A stretch of 64,000 nt of DNA, from NCBI GenBank assembly GCA_942159475.1, contig OW804102.1, forward strand, positions 23,440,684 to 23,504,683, in the 5' to 3' direction. Source of the stretch: Sthenelais limicola (Eukaryota > Annelida > Polychaeta > Phyllodocida > Sigalionidae). Below are positions 1-9,179 of this stretch, in pieces. A program made the translations under genes and the position numbers. Each line of letters starts with the position of its first letter. The stretch's first letter is position 1. The notes under the pieces were generated by a model that saw nothing but the letters and a program-made list of their open reading frames with translations, searched no databases and was not told the DNA's origin.

Positions 1-270
1 CACAGCACACGATATCTGATAGATTACATTGTTTCATAATTTACAAATTAGTTGTGTTTCCAGCTATTCCTTGGGGTAGTATCCCGGGCCCCCTGCTCAG
101 AGGTAGATATTGACCGCACCCGCGTTCCCGACATCTCCGGAAAAGGGGTACTAATGAGGCAGCTGTCTCCAGTCTGAGAATCTTTAAAAAGGGGTGTATT
201 TTACTGGTTGCCCCGGAAAAAAACAGAAAAAGGGGTGTTTAAAGCCAGCCTACTACCACAAGTCATAAGT
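1..270. other. Unassigned DNA
   Basis: AAAAGGGGTG-type words occur three times (134-235). No gene or family recognised. Confidence 0.5.
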
Positions 271-274
271 ATAT

Positions 275-509
275 GGGTCAGATTTTCAGAAAATGTACAA
301 TTCATTTTCACCAAACTTCTCAAATAACCCAACTTTCAGACGAAAATAAAGTTCAAAATACAGTTCAACCTAACCAAACAGATTGCTAGAATTAATGCAA
401 TGCAGAATATTTTCGAATTTACCTAGTATTGACCAAATTGCAGCCTAATACAGCAGAATTTACCAAACGTTTACAGCTGCCAATTATACATTTTCTGAAA
501 ATCTGACCC
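275..509 (+). mobile_element. MITE family A, full length (A1)
   Basis: 235 bp with near-perfect terminal inverted repeats of about 28 bp (GGGTCAGATTTTCAGAAAAT / its complement). Flanked by the 4-bp duplication ATAT (271-274, 510-513). No coding capacity. About 90% identical by eye to the copy at 31880 and close to that at 23744: a younger subfamily. Confidence 0.9.
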
Positions 510-520
510 ATATATTAAGA

Positions 521-710
521 CCCTGCCCATCCACAGCCGATTTGCCTCCCGATTGCCTCCCGATTTGGGTCTCCTGATAAATCCTATGATTTCATTTCAA
601 ATCCTTGTTTATGTTTTTGAAATAACATAAACCAAGACTGGAAATGAAACCCTATGATTCATCGGGAGACCTAAATCGGGGGGGGGGGATCAGCTGTGTG
701 TGGGAAGGGT
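521..710. mobile_element. Fold-back element F1
   Basis: Outer arms CCCTGCCCATCCACAGCCG and CAGCTGTGTGTGGGAAGGG; inner arms ATTTGGGTCTCCTGATAAAT / ATTCATCGGGAGACCTAAAT, GATTTCATTTCAAATCC and GGAAATGAAACCC. Nearly the whole unit folds back on itself. A G9 run has expanded at about 679-689. Confidence 0.8.
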
Positions 711-1011
711 TTAAACCTCGTGTACTCCAAAACTGAGGCTCGAAATACTGTCTCCCTCCACTGTCAGCTGTTTGCCTGAAACGTCTGTTGGTGATGTGTC
801 AGTTCTTTGCCGGCATGTTTGTATCATTTGACTCCGGCAATCTCTAACCTTTGCCTTTATACAGAATTGCCTGAAACATATATACACTTCATCTGTGATA
901 TTTTGCCTTGTATACAAGATAGCATACTGGTCTACTGACACCCACACCTACTAGTATACTGCCATTTAGTGTTTTTAATTTCTTGTACTAGGCTCTTTAT
1001 TTCAGTTTCTG

Positions 1012-1097
1012 TCACTTTGATTTAGTTCAGTTTGTTTATTTCCTTCCTTATATCCTTTCACTTTGATTTAGTTCAGTTTGTTTAAGTCCTTCCTTAG
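1012..1097 (+). repeat. 48-bp tandem duplication
   Basis: CACTTTGATTTAGTTCAGTT followed by TGTTTA and TCCTTCCTTA occurs at 1013 and again at about 1060. Confidence 0.8.
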
Positions 1098-1200
1098 TTA
1101 CTTTTTCTTGCCAAGCAGTTGGTAAGGAAGGTTAGGGTATAGGTACTTGTATAGTACATAATTATGGCTCAAGCCATGGCAGCTCCATACATATACATAT

Positions 1201-1410
1201 TGTAAACGTTTTTATTTTCGTGAAGATAAATGTTTGAGCACTAAGTACTTTTACACCTTATTGCGCGGATTTAAATTCACGACAGCAAGGAAGTCTCACA
1301 CTTTGTTTATGCAAAAATTATACCTTTCGCACAGGATTTATATTCGCGCACATAGGTGGTTGCGCTAAAATAGCTAAAATAAATACTGCACAAACATTAA
1401 TACGTTTACA
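1201..1410. mobile_element. MITE-like element with TGTAAACG termini
   Basis: Ends TGTAAACGTTTTTATTTTCG and TAATACGTTTACA. The interior has repeated short TATTTTCG/CGCGC/TTTAAAT-type words such as GCGCGGATTTAAATTC. Single copy in the window; it resembles CG-punctuated MITEs I recall from marine invertebrates. Confidence 0.5.
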
Positions 1411-2549
1411 GTATACATTAGCCAAGCGCTATTCTAACTCGGCTATTAGTCACTATATTGGTGACATCCATTCTATTGCTTGCTGCTGCCTCGTACAATC
1501 TAGGTGGCAGTGTTGGCGCCAGTGGATAGAGGTCGCTCCAGAGACAAGAGGGCTAGCTACACCCACTGTCTCAACCATGGGTACTGATGGGCCATTGCTA
1601 TCTCACATAGCCTAATCAAATATATTGTCGGTTAAATTATTTGGGCAATGTACACATATTATTTCCAATCACCAACCACCTCTAACAAATAATGTTCTGA
1701 GCTTCAAAATAATGTCCAACATAGCCAAAATAGGCATTTAATTATTAATCAACAGACATTTATTATTATCATAATCAAAGTGGCAACATTTAGGAACATC
1801 TAAGAGAAGCAGAAGAGAGGGGGGAAGAGAAATAGATATATATATACAGTCAGATATCCAAAAGAAATACATAGGGAAAACAATACAAAGGGTTTCCTAT
1901 GGATAGGCCGTAAGTCAAGAACAACGGCAGAGGTGGAGGAGTGAAGAAACCTGCAGAAAGAGAGAAAGAGAGAAAGAGAGAGAGAGAGAGTATATATTGC
2001 TGCAGTGATTTAATCCAGACCTTATTGACAACCCGATAAGACAATAGCCTACAACACAGCTATCTACCCCTCCCCCGTTCCCCCTCCCTCCCTCCCTCCC
2101 TCCCTCCCACCCACCACGGCAACCTGATATCAGCTTTATCAGACAGCCACTAGAGGCGCCTCGAGCGGCAGGCAACAATAGCCCCGCGGTAAATCAGCAC
2201 CAATAAAGGATTGGTCCGTGCTCACGGCCCATTCTGCCTCCTGATTGGTTGACAAGGATTTGGGATATATATTGTTCCCCACAGGGGGCGTGCAAGTCGA
2301 TCACGTGGCAATATGTTAAGGGTCGTCCATAAGCTGAGAGGGGCCCATTAGGAGCAAGATGTAAACCCCGTAGCTGCTCTGATATCAATCGGGGAACTAA
2401 GTGTGGCTGCGTCTCACTTGGTGAATCACGGCATTGACTGTTTGCCGGTCGTCTGCTTGTTAAAGCTTTTCGCCCCTGTGCTGGCTGGCAGAGTGGTCCA
2501 TCACAGGCTGGCCATCACAGGCTGGCCGCCGCCGTGTGTATACATGGCT
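1411..2549. other. Unassigned DNA
   Basis: Apart from the microsatellites nothing is recognised. 2140-2560 is GC-richer, with GATCACGTGGC (an E box) and CACAGGGGGCG, a CTCF-core-like word, at about 2281. No ORF with a family signature. Confidence 0.5.
1958..2108. repeat. Microsatellites (GA)n and (CCCT)n
   Basis: GA/GAAA-rich run at 1958-1990 and CCCT repeats at 2083-2108. Apparent frames across them are low complexity. Confidence 0.9.
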
Positions 2550-2554
2550 ATGGA

Positions 2555-2786
2555 GGGTGAAATCACCAGACAATGTACAATTGGTCTTCACCAATCCTCT
2601 CAAATAATTCATATTTTAGGCAAAAGTGAAGTTCGAAATGAGTTCAACATTAACAGACAGATTGTTTGAATGAAGGCAATATCAAATATATTCAGATATA
2701 CCTGTTATTGACAATTTGTCAGTCTAATTTAGCAGAATTTAGTAAATGCGTAGATCTGAATTGTACATTTTCTTAGTATCTGACCC
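2555..2786 (+). mobile_element. MITE family A (A2)
   Basis: Left end AGGGTGAAATCACC, right end GTATCTGACCC. Interior matches A1 (CAATCCTCTCAAATAA, AGTTCAACATTAACAGACAG). 4-bp duplication ATGG at 2550-2553 and 2787-2790. The left terminus is the alternative GGGTGAAATC form. Confidence 0.85.
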
Positions 2787-3195
2787 ATGGGTGTTTTTAG
2801 ATTCGAATGTTCGAAAAGAAAGTGACAAAAATTCGTCCAATTTGTTTTTACCAATGTTAGCTGAGAATGCAGCATTAATTGATATATGCAACACGTTATT
2901 AAGACTCTGCTCTGATATTTGCATTGAGAATGCATTAAACAAAGAACCAGAACAATTGAAAAGGGAAAAATGTGTATCTATTAGTTATCTCTGACTGCTC
3001 TGCCCTCCCGACTCGTATCAGTTTCAATTCAACTCTCTGCCATACTAAAGGGTTGACGTCTATACTTAAGCTTTGCGGTCTGTTCTATATGTGTAAAAAA
3101 AAAAAACCTGTTCCAAATTTCCCACTTGTTATCTTTTGTGTATTTACCTGGGAAAGCAATCATGATACGTCTATGGATCAACCCATTAGGAAATA

Positions 3196-3393
3196 TACAG
3201 GATTTAGTCATTTCTGCTAAATTAGACTGAAAATAGTCAATACTAGGTATATCTGAGTATATTTGGTATTGCCTTGATTGGAAAATATTGTTTGGTTATG
3301 TTTGACTGTACTATGAACCTCACATTGTTGCATTAGCTCAGGATTATTTCTGAGGATTGAGGGCAAATTGTGCATTTTTGAGCTATTTTACCC
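3196..3393 (-). mobile_element. MITE family A, degenerate (A3)
   Basis: Interior CTAAATTAGACTGAAAATAG and GAGTATATTTGGTATTGC match reversed family A. The right end is eroded (TTGTGCATTTTTGAGC...TTTACCC) and the left terminus is not recognisable. Confidence 0.65.
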
Positions 3394-4986
3394 CTTTAGT
3401 TTTTAGGCTTTCTTTAAACCAGTTCCTGACTTTGTTTCAAATTTTAAATAACGAAACGAAATTCAATCTCTGTACATAATTAATTAAAACTGTCTTTATC
3501 AGTCCATAACACAATTATTTCCGACTCCGGACTCAAAATTCTCCCTATCCTTAATTAAATTTGCACTTAAAATACAGGCAGGCGGGGAAATCGAGAAGCG
3601 GAGAAATTTTAATAAATTTAATTAGGCAGGACTTTTAACAGGAGGGGGATTTTTTTGTGGGAGTTTTGCCGCTGCCATCTCTTGACATTGTCTTCTCATT
3701 GAATACAGATGGAAATTGGTGAGTTCGCCCCGTATTGTATTAACATGAAGAGATTAGGTCTGATTGGAATCTCATTGGATAAAAAGCTTCATAAAGACTT
3801 TTTCCTGAGCTTTTTTTTCAGCTGGTTACTTGATATTTTTAAAATTTTAAGATTTTGAGGTGGATTCGTGAGTGAAATCGATAGTGGTGATTGGAATTTG
3901 ATTATAAATTATATTATTTATTCTATTTATTTATTTCATTTTATAAATTTTACTATTTTTATTTTAAAAACCACGTATCTAGAGTGAGATGAGCATGGTG
4001 CGTATTTCAATAGTGATTTATGTGGGCTTGTCATGGGGACCAATTTTTTTACTAGGATTACCACTGAAATTCAAATATATGACTTGATGTTTTTCTATTT
4101 TCATGATTGAAAGCACATGCATAATTAATCTGTTAAGTAACTGGATGGTTTCACTTGCTTAGAATATTGCACTCCTTGCTACGCAACTCATGCAATATTC
4201 ACGTTCCTTCAACCAACACGTTAGTTAACCTGTATAAACAAAGAAATTTAATGTTTTTATTTGAACGTGTTTCGCAGCCTAGTTGTGCAGGATATGGGTT
4301 AGGAAATGAAAGCATATTTGAAACTGCATGTGCTGAGGAAGGATATAAATTTACTCGAAAAGTTACCCAAAATTGTTCAGCTAGCAAAGCAACAATGCAA
4401 GGAGCTCATAATAGGGTGCGTAAGTGTCATGGCGGCAGAGCACAAATTAATGAAAATTAGTCGCGTAGTTGTACCAATGTGTGGACCGGAAGTAAATAAT
4501 CCCCATAGAGTTAGCATTGGGGCAAAAAATAATCGCTCTGTACATCACCCCAGTCAAGGTTTGATGATTATGTAGGCTATAGTTGCAATCGTTTGCCTCT
4601 AAAGATGGATATATGTAAGTTAGAATTCATAAAACTATATGATCAATGAAGAAACAGAGATTATTTATCTCCGAAATGGTGCGGCTATGGGAGTGCTGCG
4701 CGACATGTCCACATGACGTCATGAAACTGCTACAGTAGCGCGACTCAAACAATCGCTGCCGTGGACTACTTATGCGCCCTATTATTTTATTAATAGGTCA
4801 TATTGATACAAACCGGAAATGGGGAGACGTAGATCCAGTTATAAGATACACACCTGGAAAAGAAAGAATATGATATAATATAATAATATAAAAACATTTT
4901 GCTACAAAACATTGAGGTTTACAGTAAATCCCAAACAGAAGTTAACAATGCAAACAACTTCAGAAAGCTAATCAATCATCATCAAT
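3394..4986. other. Unassigned DNA, part possibly conserved
   Basis: 3540-3800 is unique with TTAATTAAATTT and ATTTAATTAGG homeodomain-like cores. 3890-3970 is very AT-rich. A perfect palindromic CRE, ATGACGTCAT, lies at 4713-4722. Short open frames at 4155-4575 have no recognised family. Confidence 0.45.
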
Positions 4987-5160
4987 GGGTCATGGCGTCA
5001 GAAAATCTACCATCAGCAGTAAATTAGGCTGAAAACTGATACATACTTGCTACATCTCTCTATATATAATTTCGTTGGGTGAAAGAATCTGTTTGCTTAT
5101 AACTTAGTAGAAAGTAATATATTGGAACTAACGATTGTACATATTTGGATGTCTTGGCCC
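4987..5160 (-). mobile_element. MITE family A, degenerate (A4)
   Basis: Left end GGGTCATGGCGTCAGAAAAT, interior AAATTAGGCTGAAAACTG, right end GATTGTACATATTTGGATG. Shortened and diverged. Confidence 0.55.
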
Positions 5161-5640
5161 ATATGGATATGGTTAAATCGTTTTGATTCAAAATCAGGAA
5201 GAAATGTTCCCCTCATGCAGGAAGCAATAGGAGATTTGCAAGTCGTCTCACTGTGCATATCTACTACATTACATGCTAGAGGGACAGATTCAGTTCAATT
5301 TTGACATACATACACCGGGAACATTTTTTTAACATTTCTATTAGTTGCAATGATGTTTTATTAATATCATTTCGTGTATAAAGATGGTGGACATGGAAAT
5401 GCCCTACGAGTAGTGATATAGAGGTTGATTCCGCAATGACTGATAGCGGAATATGTGAAGTGCCCTATTGGATGTGACTGATAATGAGTTAAATGTTCAG
5501 TGATGATGCCACTAAAGTACATCACAATTATTTACGAAAATCTTTAATGAGTTTCTGATAACTTAGTCAATAGCATTGATTGTTCTTTTCTTAATTTGAT
5601 CAAATGCACCACACATTTAAAAACTACTTTTCAAAGCCAT

Positions 5641-5727
5641 GCCTTATAGCAATCCGTCGGTCTGTGTTTGATTAGATCCCAAGTCACAAAAAAAATAGTT
5701 TACAAAAAGTTGTGTTAAATGCATCAA
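5641..5727 (+). repeat. Dispersed repeat family K (copy 1)
   Basis: CTGTGTTTGATTAGATCCC, AAGTCACAAAAAAAATAG and GTGTTAAATGCATCA resemble 6663-6742, about 1 kb away in the same orientation. Confidence 0.55.
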
Positions 5728-5881
5728 GATGGCGAGGATGAGGCATATTTTGCCTTGATGAACATTTCATTCCGGATAATGAGCACAGGCTTTTACTTTA
5801 ATTAGGTAAATGGTGGATTGAACGATCTGTTTTACCGTCATTTCACTCTTTACTGTCCTTTCATTCATTGCCTTAAAAAAT

Positions 5882-6125
5882 GGGTGAAATCGCCAGAACA
5901 TGCACAATTCGCCTTCACGAATTACCACTAATAAGCCTAATCATTAGACAATAATGGAGTTCAAAATAGTCGAAAAGAATCGGCAAAAAATCTCTTAAAT
6001 CAACACAATATAGGTCTAATATATTAAGATATACCTCTGGAGTATTTCTCATGTTTCAGCCTAATTTAGCAGAACTTATTAAATATGTAGAGCCATAGAT
6101 TGAACATTCCCAGACGATCTGACCC
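5882..6125 (+). mobile_element. MITE family A (A5)
   Basis: Left end GGGTGAAATCGCCAGAA, right end CGATCTGACCC, interior GCCTAATTTAGCAGAA. Flanks AAAT / ATAT suggest a 4-bp duplication with one change. Confidence 0.8.
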
Positions 6126-6283
6126 ATATTTATAGTGTTTTAAAAAGGCAAATAACGTTATTGCTATCTCATTGAGAGCTCCTTATAAAACATGTGTTGG
6201 GAATGTATTCTCACAAGCAACACCTTTCTCATAATAGTCTAACTAATTGCTTCCATATGTTCCTTTGCTTAACTTGCTTAATA

Positions 6284-6340
6284 TGTGATGTGGCACAAGG
6301 AAATGTATCACAAGTCACAAAAAAGGGATTTTGAGATATG
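6284..6340 (-). mobile_element. MITE family B, left end only
   Basis: GTGATGTGGCACAAGGAAAT then ATCACAAGTCACAAAAAAGG and TTTTGAGATAT. The AP-1-like core is mutated and the rest is missing. Confidence 0.5.
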
Positions 6341-6348
6341 TATACACC

Positions 6349-6655
6349 ACAGCCGCACTCTAGATCTCTGCTACTGTCGGTAATAAAGGAAACGTTTTCT
6401 ACTTGTTGTTATATTCTTTTCCAACCCATCTAAAAGTCATTTGAGCAAATTTGTGGAGGATTATGTCTGTTTGTTTTTGCTACAGGGCTTCTAAAAAGTC
6501 ATCTTTTGTATCTGGAGGACCCGCCGCAATCCGTTCCTATGATGATTACACTTATTATCGCTCATCCTCAGTCTTATAAGTCATAACATAAGTAAATCTG
6601 GTAAGATTTTGGATGGTATAATAGCTGTGAATGCAGTTGTAAAAAACATTTCTTT
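6349..6655 (-). mobile_element. MITE family E
   Basis: AGCCGCACTCTAGATCTCTG at the left, AATAGCTGTGAATGCAG at the right, interior TCTGGAGGACCCGCCGCAAT and TTATTATCGCTCATCC. This uninterrupted copy gives the empty-site comparison for the LINE insertion. Confidence 0.7.
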
Positions 6656-6662
6656 GAAGAAG

Positions 6663-6742
6663 CTCCCTATATATCAGTCAGTCTATGTTTGATTAGACCC
6701 CAAGTCCAAAAAGGAATTAAAACAATTTGTGTTTAATGCATG
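6663..6742 (+). repeat. Dispersed repeat family K (copy 2)
   Basis: CTATGTTTGATTAGACCCC, AAGTCCAAAAAGGAATT and GTGTTTAATGCATGA. Directly downstream of the E copy. Confidence 0.55.
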
Positions 6743-6958
6743 ATTACTTATGGGGAGATGAGCTAATTGCAGAGAGGGATTACTGAGTGCTCTGCAGTAG
6801 GAGATGGCAGTCTGAGCAAGTGTCCGCACCATCTTATTATCCGCCGCCGGCACTAATTATATTGCGCAGATTAAGAGATTTGTCTCCAATCACTTTATAG
6901 AGGCTGGGACTGGATGTGTGCAGTAGCAGAGAGGCATGGGAGCAGATGGGAGTGTAGA
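6743..6958. other. Unique GC-richer DNA, possible regulatory element
   Basis: Not matched by any repeat here. CCGCCGCCGGCACTAATTAT and TTTGTCTCCAATCACTTTAT stand out in composition. No coding evidence. Confidence 0.35.
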
Positions 6959-7155
6959 GTAGCGGGTTTAGTATTATATATGTTTGTTATAGTGTATAGG
7001 GTATAGCGGGTGTAGTATTATATATGTGTGTTATAGAGTATAGGGTATAGCGGGTGTAGTAGGGCCTATATATACATTTATGTTCTAGAGTACAGGGTAT
7101 GGCGGGTGTAGTATGTATATTATAGAGTATGGTATAATGGGTGTAGCATGTGTGT
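6959..7155 (+). repeat. Degenerate 44-55-bp minisatellite
   Basis: AGCGGGTGTAGTATTATATA and TTATAGAGTATAGGGTAT recur four times from 6961 to about 7148 with decreasing fidelity. Confidence 0.8.
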
Positions 7156-7335
7156 GATGCCTTAGACAACTACATGTTTTACTATACTACTTACATCTGG
7201 TATAGAGTGTACACTGTATTTAAATAGTGGTCACAGCATGGCGCTATTTACTACAGACGTTCATGTATAGTACTTCATTACTTCATTTGCATGCTTTAAC
7301 TCAGCAATGTGTTCTACCTGAACTAGCCTTCTCCT
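7155..7335 (+). repeat. Dispersed repeat family J (copy 1)
   Basis: GCCTTAGACAACTAC, ACTATACTACTTACATCTGG and CGCTATTTACTACAGACGTT recur at 58.4-58.9 kb. Contiguous here. Confidence 0.65.
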
Positions 7336-9085
7336 TGATGTGCAGAGTGATACAAGACTTTGATAGTTTATTGTTATTTCTCCTCCTATACACTGACCAG
7401 GGTAATTACATGTGTATATTATTGAGTGTGGGCCTTATAGGTTATAATGTAACATAGGATAAAGTGTATCGTAGTGACGAGATCTTTCAAATACAAAGTG
7501 TAAGAAAACATGAATACCAGTAAAAATAAATCATAGGGATACTGTCACACATATATATTAGTCATATATGACAGTTGGTAGTAATAGCAACAGGTATCGA
7601 TGACAGGGAACATGGTGGTAATAATGAATACAGTAGCTGTAGTGAGTGTTTTATTTAGGTGTAAATATAGCTTGAATGATTGGCAATATAAGCAGAAAAT
7701 TACACATTTATAGTATCGTATGATTATTGGTATTTACATCATGATGCAATAATGGGGTCGTTGCATGACTAATGTCTATCTAAGATGTCGTAGACTTTTT
7801 TTCTATGACTACAAAGACAGTTTTCAACCCGTAGAAATAAACGACAGTTTCATTGCATAATAATGAATCGTGAAATGGAGGATTCCTCGTGGCTTCAGAA
7901 ATGACATTAAGGGGACATTTAAATGTAGAGAGGCATTGAAAGGTTGGGATGGAGCATGGGGGAATGTCATCCACAAGGGAAATAAATTACCATTTAAAAA
8001 ATCTGGCTTTTATTTCCTTCTTTCAAAACAATCTAGAAAATTACCAAGCCTATTTCGATGTACACAAAGAATAAACTAACATGTAATGTACCAAATTCCT
8101 GAACAAGATAGTTCTTTAACATTGAATACTGTAATATTTGGTTAAACAAATGTGGTCTTTTTTCACTATTGAGCTATTTTCAAAGGGGTAAATGTAGTCT
8201 CAGTGCATCGCAGAGCATGAATGTTATGCAAGGCAGAAAGTTCATGCTGTGAATATGCCCTCGTTTATTTCCCCTAAAAATTGATGTATATCAATATTTG
8301 TTCATTGAAATAGATTACCATAATCATAACTATTCAGATTTGAATTTTGGTCTCATTACGGCCATTCTTAAAGTAAGAAATACTCTACAACATCTATCAA
8401 GTCAATATTGACGAGTCGTAGAAAATCCATCGTGGATGGCAAGAATTCTACGATGTACAGTCTGGGATTGAGAAATATTAGATTCTATTCTTATGCATCT
8501 AAAATGTCCACCCACTAATGCTATCATAAAGTAATCCAAAACTGATGGCAATCTATTCGCAGTGAGAATCTATCGGCATTTAATTATATAATGTGGTCTG
8601 TCTGTGCCTAGGGCTACATTCAATTTACAATATAGTCAGCTCATCTCACAACTAACGGAACATCTCCATGTATTTCTAGATATACAGACATAGGTATATA
8701 TAATCATTTCACGTGAAAAACTATCTTGTTTTTAGTCTGTTCCTGTCACTATTATTTTTATAATTATCAGCTCATTGATATGGTGCATTCAAAAATAACA
8801 TAAACAAACCAAATGAATGTGACTATAAAAAATAGATCGGTATTGTCAAATAGAGGACATTACTATGATATTAATATGTTGTTCAACTTTTCAAGAAAAT
8901 CTGTATTACTATGTGAGGTTGTAGATCTATATTTGTAACTTTGATACTGGTCAGGGTTACCGTGGCGGTAATTCCTTTAACTGAATAGATATATCTTAAG
9001 CCGAAACTTAAAAATAGTATTTAGCACAGGACATAGTTAAGGATATGGATGTAAATATCAGGATATGAATGAGGATCTCATAAGA
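7336..9085. other. Unassigned AT-rich DNA before the LINE
   Basis: No family recognised. A small hairpin at 8417-8452 (CGTAGAA...TTCTACG) and the palindrome GTCAATATTGAC at 8401, which recurs at the LINE 5' end. Confidence 0.5.
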
Positions 9086-9117
9086 ATTAAAGCTGTGATA
9101 TTAGCTATTACACCAAA
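9086..9117 (+). mobile_element. MITE family E, left part cut by the LINE
   Basis: ATTAAAGCTGTGATATTAGC and TATTACACCAAA, the E left terminus, ending at the LINE 5' junction. Confidence 0.7.
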
Positions 9118-9179
9118 CTCAAGTCAATATTGACTCTGCATAGTCCCCAGCAGTATTCTGCAAATAGGGACCTTTAAGA

